A stretch of DNA of 64,000 bases from contig NZ_LKET01000068.1 in NCBI RefSeq assembly GCF_001317355.1, positions 372,001-436,000 on the forward strand. The letters are read 5' to 3'. Shown piece by piece: positions 1-9,037 of the stretch (the stretch's first letter is position 1; each line of letters opens with the position of its first letter). The DNA comes from Oxobacter pfennigii (GTDB taxonomy: Bacteria > Bacillota > Clostridia > Clostridiales > Oxobacteraceae). The notes under the pieces were generated by a model. That model was given only the letters and a program-made list of their open reading frames with translations. It ran no database searches and was not told the DNA's origin. A program made the translations under genes and the position numbers.

Positions 1-1038
1 TGCATTTCCAAGAACACAAACACAGGCTACAAATACTATTAATCCCATGGGAACAGACCTTGCCATTTTAGTAAAATCTCCGATAGGCTTACCATTGATG
101 CGTATAACACACAAAAGAGCTATAGCCAAAACCGGCGGCACTACCGTACCCGCACTTTTTAAAAACGCCGCAAAGCCCGGGGCTAATGCTCCGAAGAAAT
201 CAGGGAATATCCATAAAATAACTACAACAACAAATATAGCAGCTGTAATTTTTCCTTCTGTTGATAATGGCTTGGATCTTTGCTTTACAGCTTCTATATC
301 ATAATTCTTATATTTTGATGTGTCCGGCCTCCAAACGAATATGACAACCAGCATGGAAACAAGGAAAGCAACAAAGGCAAAGGGAATGCCCACAGCCATC
401 CATTGAGCAAAGGAAATCTCAATTCCATGGGATGTCTTTGCTGCACCCATTAGAATTAAAGGAAGAGCTTTGCCGATAGGGGTGGCTGAAGCTGTAAAAG
501 CAACCTGCCACATAACGCCTGCCATAAGACATGTATAAAAAGGGTCTCCCTGCTTATAACCTATATCCTCACATACATTTTTAGCCAAAGCCATGAAAAT
601 TATGGTGAGGGCTCCGGCACCGACGATGAAGCCTAAAAGCAAGCATGCGAGATTAAACATAAAGATGAACATATAGGGCCGATTGTGAACTATTTTTAGT
701 GTAACAAATTTAGTTGATACCTTTTGTATAACCCCTGTTTCTGTCATACATACATTTAAGGCCATCGTTGATATAATCATGGGAACAACGGAATGACCGA
801 AGGATTGTGCAAATACTTCGGTTTGTGTTAAAACACCGGTAATTATTATACCTACTATAGCTAAAAAACTTACCCATTCAGTACCTACAAAAACCCATAA
901 ATATAGGGTGGGCAGGAAAATTGCAAGCACGTTCACTCCGACGGGAGTAAGACCATTCACCGGCTGTACGAAAAGCTTTATTGCCAGACCTAAAACAAGC
1001 GTAATAATATAGTGTTTGTAATCTTTCAAAAAATTCAA
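1..1038 (-). CDS. SLC13/DASS-type anion permease, 5' part (runs off the left edge)
   Basis: This is a polytopic membrane protein. The 346 codons present are almost entirely hydrophobic helices separated by short loops, with one longer charged loop (around VWRPDTSKYKNYDIE). The sequence resembles the ion-transporter superfamily that includes SLC13/DASS, CitT and ArsB-like permeases for di- and tricarboxylates or other organic anions. A small-residue stretch near FTASATPIGKALP may be one of the re-entrant loops of that family. The chosen start is TTG at 1038, because GAGAGGGG lies 8 nt upstream and no ATG fits. The 3' end is outside the window, so length cannot be compared with the family. The PucR-type gene immediately upstream on the same strand may regulate it. 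The substrate is unknown; the family call is moderate. Confidence 0.7.
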   Translation of the reverse strand, partial: MNFLKDYKHYIITLVLGLAIKLFVQPVNGLTPVGVNVLAIFLPTLYLWVFVGTEWVSFLAIVGIIITGVLTQTEVFAQSFGHSVVPMIISTMALNVCMTETGVIQKVSTKFVTLKIVHNRPYMFIFMFNLACLLLGFIVGAGALTIIFMALAKNVCEDIGYKQGDPFYTCLMAGVMWQVAFTASATPIGKALPLILMGAAKTSHGIEISFAQWMAVGIPFAFVAFLVSMLVVIFVWRPDTSKYKNYDIEAVKQRSKPLSTEGKITAAIFVVVVILWIFPDFFGALAPGFAAFLKSAGTVVPPVLAIALLCVIRINGKPIGDFTKMARSVPMGLIVFVACVCVLGNA

Positions 1039-1571
1039 TTTTAAAACCCCTCTCATAATAAAATTCAAGCTCTCAAGATTAATACTTGTCGATTTTTTCT
1101 ATTATTAAAGGATTTCTATGAATCAGCAATATTTTACAGCGAAGATATGCAACACATATATCTTGAGTAAATACTAAATATCAGCAGTTTATCAGATGAA
1201 TCAATTGATACTTATAATTTAAATGGGATGTGGATGATAATTAAGACAAATCAATGCACGCATGTACAATTCATATGCTAAAAAAATTCAGGAGACTTTG
1301 AACCTTATAAACCTATAAGAACGATATCCCCTAACTTTTCACCTCCCTTTAAATATTGACTTAATAATCCAGTTGTATCTAAGAATACGCCTTACCGATA
1401 CAATAAGTATTAACACTGGATTTTAACTTGGAAACTTTCTTTCTATCGCAAAAAATTACAATAGATCGATTAAATTTGAAAATTTAATACACCATTATAT
1501 GTTAATTTATATGATATCATTATTTATATAGAACGTCTTTGTTAAATATGCATAAACCTGCTTGACGCATT
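1039..1571. other. Non-coding region upstream of the permease
   Basis: This AT-rich stretch lies between the permease start and the 3' end of the PucR-type gene. I see no open reading frame with a ribosome site and no structured RNA. It should hold the permease promoter, but no convincing -35/-10 pair was found. Confidence 0.5.
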
Positions 1572-1602
1572 GTTCAATTTGCACATATTGAACATTGTGT
1601 TC
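1572..1602. promoter_or_regulatory. Two overlapping palindromes, candidate operator
   Basis: GTTCAAT-N8-ATTGAAC (1572-1593) is a perfect 7-bp dyad. It overlaps GAACA-TTG-TGTTC (1590-1602), a perfect 5-bp dyad. They lie between the PucR-type gene and the permease gene, so the regulator or another dimeric protein could bind here. Function is inferred only from symmetry and position. Confidence 0.35.
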
Positions 1603-1652
1603 ATTTTTGTATTAAAAAATAGTATTATTTTGCGATTTTTTTGCAAAATAAA

Positions 1653-1719
1653 GGGGCAGTTCATTCTTCTATTGTTTTAAAAAGCATATCCAAAAGCAAA
1701 TCAGGAATGAACTGTCCTC
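1653..1719. repeat. REP-like inverted repeat, copy A
   Basis: The arms GGGCAGTTCATTC and GAATGAACTGTCC enclose about 40 nt. Related arms recur at 3951 and 7727, and weakly at 13465. The copy lies 15 nt past the 3' end of the minus-strand PucR-type gene. Read on that strand it is followed by TTTATTTT, so it may also act as that gene's terminator. Confidence 0.6.
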
Positions 1720-1734
1720 AATTTATTTTACCTA

Positions 1735-3306
1735 TTATTTATGATGAGCCAGCAGCCCGTGATACTCAAGTATTTTGAAGGAGAGGAGCAAGTCAAGCAA
1801 GGTGTTGTGATCCTCCCAGTTTATATAGAAGGTTTCTTCCAGCCTTCCTAAACGGTAGTTCAGGGTATTTCTGTGAATATGAAGATAGCTTGCCGTGGCT
1901 GAGTTATCCTTAAATTTTATAAGATAAGCATAAAGAGTTTCGGCATAAAATGTATTATGAGCATAATCGTGCTCCAATATTTCCAAAGCTAACGGGTGGC
2001 AGGACTTGGCCAAGTCACCTTTTTCCGAAGCCATTTCAATGATGTCATAGATATAATAATCCTTGTAACTGCAAAGAAAGGTGTTCTTCTTTAAGCGCAG
2101 GCTCAATTCCATGGCCTTAACCGATTGAAGGAAATATTTTCTGGTTTCAGAGAGTTTGCAAAAGCACATGCTCAAACCTGCATAAACCTTGGTATTCTTC
2201 AAAAAATAATATAGCTTGCTTAAAAAGTTCTTATCATTAAAAATCTCTGTTTCACAGGATACAAGCATCACAATCCAATCTTCATAATGAGCCGATAGGC
2301 AGCAAGGAATCATCTCCTCCAAAGATTTTTGCACGTAAGCCAAGCTGAATTTATTTATATCGCATTGATTCAAATCAATTGAAAAAATATAAAGCTTCTT
2401 TTCCGGCCTCAAATTCAGTATTTCTGCCGTATTGCGGATAACTCCCATCTCTTCTAATTTGCCGTCCAAAAGCTCTGTAAAAAAGGTTTCTTCATTAAAG
2501 ACCCTTTTTTGCTGAAGCAATGCGGTTTTTTGTATCTCCAGAGAGAAGGCATCACATAACATATTGGCAAGCTCAATATCATTATCTTCAAAGGGCTTAT
2601 TTACTTCATATATTATAAGATGAGCCAGGCGATGCTCCTTAGCTGTAATCCTGCCGTACATCCTTCTGTGCAGAAGATTGCTCATTTTTACAATATACGG
2701 TTTTCCCTTTCTGTAATTTTCCCGGTCTACAATTATCGGCGGAGAATCCTTTGATATCAGAGCATCATTGGGCACGTAGCCGTATTTTATAATTTCGTTA
2801 TACATAGGATCATTAAATTCCAAGCCCTTGGTATAAGCCAGCAGCTTATAATTCGCATCTGTAATGACCATGGGATTTTTAAGCAGTTCATAACTTGATT
2901 CCAGCATATACTGCAAGCCTTTGCCCATTACCAGGCTGCTCAGTATTTTCCCCAGAGCCTCGTTTGTTCTTCTATGTTCCAAAATTATATTTTGAATTTT
3001 GTTGTGTATTTCAAATAAATCTGCCGACTCATCAAACACAACCAAATTAAAGTTCTCAAACTTCTCTTTAATGGCGTTTAAATTCACATTGCTTGTACAA
3101 ATTAAATTTACACATGTATCTGCTGACTGCTGTTTTAAATATTCCGAGGATAAGCATATATATAGGATATCCTGTTCAAATGAGGTTGGATTGGAAGATA
3201 AAAAGCTGATGCCTCTTATGTTTGAAATGCTATGACTGCTGCATCTGAATATTTCAGGGTTGTAATCATCTAATCTGCCTAAGATATCGCTAATACCGAG
3301 ATCCAT
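1735..3306 (-). CDS. PucR/CdaR-family transcriptional regulator
   Basis: A 523-aa cytoplasmic regulator. The C-terminus (about residues 471-493, SYLHIHRNTLNYRLGRLEE) is the PucR/CdaR helix-turn-helix (HTH_30). The middle resembles the degenerate GGDEF-like domain common in this family. The N-terminal ~270 residues show no PucR-2-type start and may be a divergent sensor region. The ATG at 3306 is preceded by AGGGGGCGTC on the minus strand. Family members usually respond to small metabolites and control nearby catabolic or transport genes. The permease downstream on the same strand is the obvious candidate target, but no direct evidence shows it. The gene ends just before REP-like copy A. Confidence 0.85.
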   Translation of the reverse strand: MDLGISDILGRLDDYNPEIFRCSSHSISNIRGISFLSSNPTSFEQDILYICLSSEYLKQQSADTCVNLICTSNVNLNAIKEKFENFNLVVFDESADLFEIHNKIQNIILEHRRTNEALGKILSSLVMGKGLQYMLESSYELLKNPMVITDANYKLLAYTKGLEFNDPMYNEIIKYGYVPNDALISKDSPPIIVDRENYRKGKPYIVKMSNLLHRRMYGRITAKEHRLAHLIIYEVNKPFEDNDIELANMLCDAFSLEIQKTALLQQKRVFNEETFFTELLDGKLEEMGVIRNTAEILNLRPEKKLYIFSIDLNQCDINKFSLAYVQKSLEEMIPCCLSAHYEDWIVMLVSCETEIFNDKNFLSKLYYFLKNTKVYAGLSMCFCKLSETRKYFLQSVKAMELSLRLKKNTFLCSYKDYYIYDIIEMASEKGDLAKSCHPLALEILEHDYAHNTFYAETLYAYLIKFKDNSATASYLHIHRNTLNYRLGRLEETFYINWEDHNTLLDLLLSFKILEYHGLLAHHK

Positions 3307-3577
3307 AATGACGCCCCCTATGTAATTTTTTTCCTAATATTAATGATACCATTTAGGTTAACACTTCACAAGTTAATAAGTTTGTTTCTATTTACAAGAC
3401 AGACAGTTACAAAGTATAGTGATTTACTATATACATACATCAAATCCAGCTTTTTGCCTGATTCAATAATTATCCTTATATTACTGTTAAATTATAAAAT
3501 ATATAAAATTTATTATATATTTTAAATAGATATTTATGATGACGGCTTCTGATTAAGCGAGCAGGTATACAGCTACA

Positions 3578-3859
3578 GTGTTTAATGTAGGTTCCGCAGG
3601 GATGGGTATTTTTCTGTTTATGCTTCCTATAACTCCGCTTCATAGAATTGAATATTTCGAAGCAATCGGAAATGTAAAAATATCTGTTTTTTTAAGTTTA
3701 TCGAAACAGCTATTATTTCAGATTCCTATGCTATTCATTTTGCCCAGGCTCTACAGCTTGAAAGGGGTCTGGCTTACCGGAGCTGTTTCCGACTTATTTT
3801 CTTCGCTGTTATCAGGAGTTTTTCTTTTCTATACATTTAAGCAATTAAAAAAGAGATAG
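3578..3859 (+). pseudogene. MATE efflux transporter, C-terminal remnant
   Basis: Ninety-three codons match the last two or three helices of MATE-family multidrug/Na+ antiporters (FEAIGNVKISVFLSLSKQ, then FQIPMLFILPRL). A full MATE protein has about 450 residues and 12 helices, so most of the gene is missing. An in-frame stop lies just upstream, and GTG 3578 has no ribosome site. It appears to be the decayed end of a deleted gene. Nothing in the AT-rich 270 nt before it encodes the rest. Confidence 0.7.
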
Positions 3860-3950
3860 AAAAGCCTTAGCCTTAACTAACTGAATATTTATATAAGTTC
3901 CTATGAAGTTTGATGAAATATAAAGGGATGATACTCAATAAAAGATAAAT

Positions 3951-3967
3951 AGGAATGAACTGTCCCC
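3951..3967. repeat. REP-like half element, copy C
   Basis: AGGAATGAACTGTCCCC matches the right arm of copies A and B. No left arm was found upstream, so this is a solitary half. Confidence 0.45.
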
Positions 3968-3990
3968 ACACTTTCAAAGCAGCATAACAT

Positions 3991-4029
3991 AAAAAAAGCT
4001 CAATAGCCTGAGGCTACTGGGATTTTTTT
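3991..4029 (+). terminator. Rho-independent terminator
   Basis: A stem pairs CTCAATAGCC with GGCTACTGGG (one mismatch, one wobble) around a TGA loop and is followed by ATTTTTTT. It would end transcription from the MATE remnant. The rest of the 340-nt gap before the sigma-factor gene holds no gene that I can see. Confidence 0.65.
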
Positions 4030-4199
4030 AATTTTGGGACATTTTTTCTTTTCTGATGCCATCTGATATAATTTTTTTATAAAACATGTCACAAAATATA
4101 TCAGTTATGTGTCTATATATAAAGAAGCACATGACTTAATTAGGTTTAATAAACACAGGTAAGGACGGCAACGCATTTAAATGCAAAGGAGGGATACAT

Positions 4200-4724
4200 A
4201 TTTTATATCACAGCCATCCCAACGAAAACACAAACGCTTCTGAAAATTTCAAAGCCTGGTACAAAGATTATTACAACATAATATTGCGGCACGCTTCATA
4301 CCTTACGGGAAGCACAGCTGCTGCCGAGGATATTGCCCAGGAAACCTTCATAAGGTTATATAACCACTGCGAAACCATAGAAAACGTAGGAGCATGGCTC
4401 TCTAGAGTGGCATCCAACCTGGCATATAACTATATACGTAATGAAAGAGCCCGTATAAAAAAGCTGCCTGAAATTGATAATAAGGAGCACAACGTCATAT
4501 CCTTAGAAGATATAGTTGTAAGAGATTATGAGATTCGCACCACCAGAAAAATCTTGGAGCGCTTAAGCTCAAGGGATAGAATGTGCCTGCTTCTTAAATT
4601 CTCAGGTTATAAATACAATGAAATATCTGAAATTACCGGAATTGAAAAAAACTCCGTAGGAAAGATTTTATCAAGAGCCCAGGAGAAATTTAAAAAAATT
4701 TATTTAAGGGAGGTGCATGATTAA
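4200..4724 (+). CDS. ECF-type RNA polymerase sigma factor (likely non-AUG start)
   Basis: The protein has sigma-70 region 2 (FKAWYKDYYNIILRHASYL, then AAEDIAQETFIRLYNH) and region 4 (LSSRDRMCLLLKFSGYKYNE, then GIEKNSVGKILSRAQEKF), as in ECF sigma factors. The first standard start in frame, TTG 4284, would remove most of region 2.1. The reading frame stays open upstream, and AAAGGAGGG ends at 4193. That places ATT 4200 six nt downstream, giving a 174-aa protein of normal ECF length. ATT is a rare start codon, so this start is an inference. The gene abuts the anti-sigma gene (TAA directly followed by ATG), the usual arrangement for a co-translated sigma/anti-sigma pair. Confidence 0.8.
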   Translation: MLYHSHPNENTNASENFKAWYKDYYNIILRHASYLTGSTAAAEDIAQETFIRLYNHCETIENVGAWLSRVASNLAYNYIRNERARIKKLPEIDNKEHNVISLEDIVVRDYEIRTTRKILERLSSRDRMCLLLKFSGYKYNEISEITGIEKNSVGKILSRAQEKFKKIYLREVHD

Positions 4725-5900
4725 ATGAAGTGCCCTGATACAGGTAAACTCCAGGAATATATAGACTGTGAATTGGATATCAATCTAAAAAAAGAAGTTG
4801 AAAATCACATTTCAGGCTGTGATAAATGCAGTAAAACAGTTAAGAAGCTAAAAGAAAATGACGATTTTACATTTTCAAAGCTAAAAAATTTACGGGCATT
4901 CAGTGAAGATAACTTTGTGCCCACTCATATATTACACACGAATGCACCATCGGAAATCAACGGCATTAAACAATTTGAAAGCAAGAAAGGAGTTAATAAT
5001 TTCATGATTAAACATAAAAAAGCAATAACAGCTGCAATTATATCAGCAGCAGTAATAACCTGTATAACCGTTCAGCCTGTGAGGACGGCAATCGCCAGCA
5101 CCCTCTCCATATTCAGAGTTCAAAAAATGGAGGCTGTAAGCATTACATTAAATGATATAAAAGAAATAAGAGACAAACTTTCAAGCAGTAATCCTGAAAT
5201 TGATATGGATAAGATAGGCAAGATAAAAATAGACGGCGGGGAATATGTAAATGTAACGCAGGAAGAATTAAAAACAAAAGCAGGATTTGATCCGGCCTTC
5301 CCTTCAGCATTGGAAGATATTAAAGCTGAAATTGGTGTTGCTCTTCCTGCTTCAATGGAGCTTACGTTAAACGTTCCTAACATAAATGAAATATTAAAGA
5401 CTTTAGGAGCAGAGAAGCTTTTACCTTCGGACATAGACGGCAAAACCTTCACAGTGGATTTTTCCTCCGGCGTTAATTTAAATTACAGCACCGATAAGAA
5501 ATACATCAACATAGCACAAACCATGGCACCTGTTATACATGTCCCCGACAATGTGGATGTGGACAGCATATATGAATCCCTGGTAGAGCTTCCTCTTATT
5601 CCTCAGAATTTAAGGAATCAGTTACTGTCCATTAAGGATTGGAAAACCACATTGCCGATACCCGTTATTGAAGAAGAAACTGAAGAAATTGATTTAAACG
5701 GCACAAAAGCCTTCCTTTTCACAAAAGACTTTGAGGATGCTTCGGTTACCATAGAACATTCCTCCGGCGGTACTCAAAAAATACCGGATAAAAACAGTGA
5801 CTATTCGTCTATAATGTGGTATAAGGATGGTATAATCTATAATATATCTGGAAATATTTCAGGAGATGAAATAGTGGATATAGCAAAATCCATGAGGTGA
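4725..5900 (+). CDS. Zinc-finger anti-sigma factor with extracytoplasmic domain
   Basis: A 391-aa membrane protein. Residues 1-45 carry a zf-HC2-type anti-sigma zinc motif (H28-x3-C32-x2-C35, with further Cys at 3 and 15). Residues ~100-118 form the only transmembrane helix. The remaining ~270 residues are predicted to be outside the cell and include a DUF4367-like C-terminal part. It should hold the preceding ECF sigma factor inactive at the membrane until the outer domain senses a signal. It starts on the base after the sigma stop codon and ends 4 nt before the ABC ATPase. The four genes therefore look like one operon that may control its own exporter. Confidence 0.8.
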   Translation: MKCPDTGKLQEYIDCELDINLKKEVENHISGCDKCSKTVKKLKENDDFTFSKLKNLRAFSEDNFVPTHILHTNAPSEINGIKQFESKKGVNNFMIKHKKAITAAIISAAVITCITVQPVRTAIASTLSIFRVQKMEAVSITLNDIKEIRDKLSSSNPEIDMDKIGKIKIDGGEYVNVTQEELKTKAGFDPAFPSALEDIKAEIGVALPASMELTLNVPNINEILKTLGAEKLLPSDIDGKTFTVDFSSGVNLNYSTDKKYINIAQTMAPVIHVPDNVDVDSIYESLVELPLIPQNLRNQLLSIKDWKTTLPIPVIEEETEEIDLNGTKAFLFTKDFEDASVTIEHSSGGTQKIPDKNSDYSSIMWYKDGIIYNISGNISGDEIVDIAKSMR

Positions 5901-5904
5901 TGTA

Positions 5905-6807
5905 ATGGTTATTCAAACACAGGAATTGACCAAATATTACGGAGACAAGATAGGCTGTAATAAGATAAGCATAGAAGTTGCCGAAGGCGAAGCCTTCGGC
6001 CTCTTAGGTCCTAACGGAGCAGGTAAAAGCACCTTTATAAAAATTCTCACCGGACTTTTATTTCCTACATCCGGCAAGGCATTTGTACTTAATAAGCCCA
6101 TCGGAAACGTAGAGGCAAGAAAAAAGATAGGATATCTTCCGGAGAATTTCAAGTATCAGGAATGGATGACAGGGGTAGACCTCCTGTCTTTTCATGCGTC
6201 TTTGTATAAATTAGCCAAAAAAACTATCCCGGCAAAATTAGATGAAGTCCTTGATATTGTCAACTTAAAAGGACATGAAAAATACAGGATAGGCACCTAC
6301 AGCAAGGGAATGCAGCAGCGTGCGGGGATTGCCTGCGCTCTTTTGTGCGACCCCGACCTTTTGTTTCTGGATGAGCCCACTTCAGCATTGGACCCCATAG
6401 GGAGAAAAGAAGTCCGTGATATAATAATTAAATTAAAAGATATGGGAAAGACGGTATTTTTAAACAGCCACCTTTTAAGCGAAGTGGAGATGGTATGCGA
6501 CAGCGCCGCCATAATCAACAAAGGCAATGTGGTCAGCTTCGGAAAAATCCAGGATATATTAAAGAGTAAAATTACTCTTAAAATCAATGCAAAAATAAAC
6601 GACGTAATCTTAGAAAAGCTGTCTGTATTCGGCAGTAATCTTATTCATAGAAATGATACCATTGAAATTTCCATAGAAAACAATGATGATATCCCTGACA
6701 TAGCAGCTGTAATTATAAATAACGGAGGCAAGTTATATGAATTGACTCCCAGCAGGCAAAGCCTTGAAAATGCTTTCTTAAGCGCAATTAATGGGGGGGA
6801 TGTATAA
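5905..6807 (+). CDS. ABC transporter ATP-binding protein (ABC-2/NatA type)
   Basis: A 300-aa ATPase with Walker A GPNGAGKST (residues 35-43), signature YSKGMQQR, Walker B LLFLDEPT and the switch histidine in LNSHLLSEVE. The ~80-residue C-terminal extension is typical of exporter ATPases of the CcmA/NatA/bacitracin-resistance type. It overlaps the next gene by one base (TAATG) and should energise that permease. The neighbouring ECF/anti-sigma pair suggests control by an envelope or antimicrobial stress, which is an inference. Confidence 0.88.
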   Translation: MVIQTQELTKYYGDKIGCNKISIEVAEGEAFGLLGPNGAGKSTFIKILTGLLFPTSGKAFVLNKPIGNVEARKKIGYLPENFKYQEWMTGVDLLSFHASLYKLAKKTIPAKLDEVLDIVNLKGHEKYRIGTYSKGMQQRAGIACALLCDPDLLFLDEPTSALDPIGRKEVRDIIIKLKDMGKTVFLNSHLLSEVEMVCDSAAIINKGNVVSFGKIQDILKSKITLKINAKINDVILEKLSVFGSNLIHRNDTIEISIENNDDIPDIAAVIINNGGKLYELTPSRQSLENAFLSAINGGDV

Positions 6808-7661
6808 TGTTTGCCATAGCTGTTGCGACCTTTAAAGAAAGTTTAAGAAAAAGGATATTTTTGCTCATCGGAATACTTACAATTATATATCTCATACTTT
6901 TAGGCGTCATAATTCATTATTCGTTAAGTGAAATGGCCAAATGGAACAGAGGGGATAATTTAAGCATATATGTTGTAGTTACCCAGCTCATATCCGTCCT
7001 TGGGTTTTATTTTTCCAGCATGCTGACGGCTTTTTTAGCCATAATGATGTCCGTCGGATGTATATCCTCTGAGATTGAAAGCGGAGTAATCCATTCCATA
7101 ATCACCCGCCCCATAAAAAGGTCGGAATACATACTGGGCAAATATTTAGGCCTTTCAATCTTAATTTCCATGTATTCAATTTTGTTATATGCTCTGGTAC
7201 TTTTAATATGCTCCATATTGAAACTTCCGGTGATTACTTCAATCAGTACGGTTGACCTGTTTAAAGGCCTATTATTGTTTATTCTTCAGCCCATTGCCAT
7301 ACTGTCCATTTCCATATGGGGAAGCAGCCATTTTAAAACCCTGCCTAACGGCATACTTATAATAGGTATATATATTATGGGGTTAATAGGCGGTTTCATG
7401 GAGCAGATTGGCTCTGCCATTAAAAATCAAAGCCTTATAAACTGGGGCATTATGATGAGCCTCATATCCCCCTTTGATGTAATATACCGCAAGCTTGTAT
7501 CAACCATATTCCCATCCTTGGGATTAGCCAGCATCTTTTCACCGATGGGATCCATGTCCGGGGGCTCGCCCAGCACATGGATGATGGTTTATATATTTAT
7601 ATATATAATAGGCTTTATATATTTTTCGATGAGATACTTTTCAAAAAAAGATATATCATAG
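6807..7661 (+). CDS. ABC-2 type transporter permease
   Basis: A 284-aa membrane protein with about six hydrophobic helices, starting MFAIAVATFKESLRKRIFLL. The segment ESGVIHSIITRPIKRSEYILGK.. is characteristic of ABC-2 permeases (NosY/NatB/ABC-2 family 2). It is translationally coupled to the ATPase gene and ends at a strong terminator 2 nt later. The substrate is unknown; export of a peptide, lipid or Na+ would all fit. Confidence 0.82.
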   Translation: MFAIAVATFKESLRKRIFLLIGILTIIYLILLGVIIHYSLSEMAKWNRGDNLSIYVVVTQLISVLGFYFSSMLTAFLAIMMSVGCISSEIESGVIHSIITRPIKRSEYILGKYLGLSILISMYSILLYALVLLICSILKLPVITSISTVDLFKGLLLFILQPIAILSISIWGSSHFKTLPNGILIIGIYIMGLIGGFMEQIGSAIKNQSLINWGIMMSLISPFDVIYRKLVSTIFPSLGLASIFSPMGSMSGGSPSTWMMVYIFIYIIGFIYFSMRYFSKKDIS

Positions 7662-7662
7662 T

Positions 7663-7712
7663 AAAAAAGATGATACCATTGAGCCTTCTGCTCAATGGTA
7701 TCATCTTTTTTT
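7663..7712. terminator. Bidirectional terminator
   Basis: A perfect stem of AAAAAAGATGATACCATTGAGC paired with its complement around a five-base loop, with A and T runs on either side. It lies between the convergent ABC permease and methyltransferase genes. Confidence 0.9.
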
Positions 7713-7726
7713 AGGTTTAAGCTTAA

Positions 7727-7803
7727 GAGACAGTTCATTCTTATGTTGCCTTTATTAAGGATAGACAACCTTGATAAAAGTCATATAGGAATGAACCGTC
7801 CCC
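7727..7803. repeat. REP-like inverted repeat, copy B
   Basis: The arms GAGACAGTTCATTC and GAATGAACCGTCCCC enclose ~48 nt. The arrangement is the same as copy A, and this copy also sits directly past the 3' end of a minus-strand gene. Confidence 0.6.
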
Positions 7804-7808
7804 GGATT

Positions 7809-8942
7809 TTACTTCCCTATACTTGCATAGATAACGGCCTTTACATTTTCCAAGGTTGCATTAGGCGGTACGGTGCAGCCGGACATCATTATAAGCCCTC
7901 TTCCGTCAAAGGCATCTATGAGTTTTTTAGCATAGTTGTAATTTTCATCAGGGGTACCCAATGCTAACATAGCCGGAGGCACATCTCCCGTGATGCACAT
8001 TATATCCCCCAAAGTCTCCTTAAGTTTAAATATGTCCGTAGCGCTGTCAGGGTCAAATACCACCCTGCCTTTGGGGAATTCAGTGAAGTAATGCAAAAAT
8101 CCTTCCCAGTTTGAATCCATATGAAGCCATGCATTTGAGCCTATATCAATAATCTTATATATATAGTTTCTTATAAAGGGCCAATAGAATTTTTCAAAGT
8201 ACTTAGGCGATATAAAATCACTTCCAGCACGGGTTCCGCCCATGCTGGTAAACAGAGGTACTTCAGGCAACGCGGCTACCATCTTTTCCATGTCCTCAAA
8301 CATTTCCTTTTCCATAACATCAATGGCAGCTGTTACCTTGTCGGGTATTCTTCTTAAATCCATTAAAAATTTAGGAAGAGTTCTGGCAGCGCTTAGCACT
8401 TCAAAGGGCGGGATTAAGGATACTCCCCCTCCTCCGAACATCCCTACAAAGCCCATTTCTTTGAATTTTGCCTGAACCTTTGCTGTTCTTTCCGCATTGG
8501 GAGGCGCCATATTCTCCAAATCATAGCCTGCCCTTTTAAACAGCTCGGGCTTTAGAGTATTCCAGCCCTTTTCAACTATGGTATCATAATCCTCTTCATA
8601 CATTACCTGCTTTTCAACAATCTGCCATAATGCATCTTCCGGCAAATCACGTCCGGGAAACTTCATTTGTGCGAACCAAATCATTCCCATTCTCGAAGCG
8701 TCAAAGCCTGCCATAGGGGTGCTGTCAATTTCGTTTAAAACCGGCATGGAATAGGCCTTGAATATCATTTCATCCGCCCATTCCGGCCTCCTTAAGTAAT
8801 CTGCCAATACGGCAGTAGGGTCACCATATTTAATAAAGCTGGGACCGGCAAGGCAAATTGGGACTCTGTCGGGTTTCTCCAAAGCAACGGCTTGCTTAGT
8901 TCTTAAAAGCCTTTCCTTAAAAAGCTCCTGACCTGTTTTCAT
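7809..8942 (-). CDS. UroD-family methyltransferase (MtaA/UroD fold), paralog 1
   Basis: A 377-aa cytoplasmic protein of the uroporphyrinogen decarboxylase superfamily. In anaerobes, members of this type usually move methyl groups to or from a corrinoid protein rather than decarboxylate porphyrins. Family-like segments are LEKPDRVPI near the N-terminus, KYFEKFYWPFIRNYI, and the barrel-strand motif AWLHMDSNW. The last has His followed by Asp two residues on, instead of the His-x-Cys zinc pair of MtaA; one Cys is present in MMSGCTVPP. It lies downstream of a 40-aa gene and a second UroD-type gene on the same strand. No corrinoid-protein gene is adjacent. The substrate is unknown. Confidence 0.8.
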   Translation of the reverse strand: MKTGQELFKERLLRTKQAVALEKPDRVPICLAGPSFIKYGDPTAVLADYLRRPEWADEMIFKAYSMPVLNEIDSTPMAGFDASRMGMIWFAQMKFPGRDLPEDALWQIVEKQVMYEEDYDTIVEKGWNTLKPELFKRAGYDLENMAPPNAERTAKVQAKFKEMGFVGMFGGGGVSLIPPFEVLSAARTLPKFLMDLRRIPDKVTAAIDVMEKEMFEDMEKMVAALPEVPLFTSMGGTRAGSDFISPKYFEKFYWPFIRNYIYKIIDIGSNAWLHMDSNWEGFLHYFTEFPKGRVVFDPDSATDIFKLKETLGDIMCITGDVPPAMLALGTPDENYNYAKKLIDAFDGRGLIMMSGCTVPPNATLENVKAVIYASIGK

Positions 8943-9037
8943 TTAACCTTCCTCCTTCTATCAATATTATGTTAGGAGACACTCCTTCTCTTTTTTGTAA
9001 AAACCCTTGCAGACTCAAAGGAATTTTCCCGGCTTAT

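Noticed and set aside
3343-3525. 60-codon open frame in AT-rich DNA
   Set aside because: No ribosome site, low-complexity hydrophobic sequence, overlapping the PucR upstream region.
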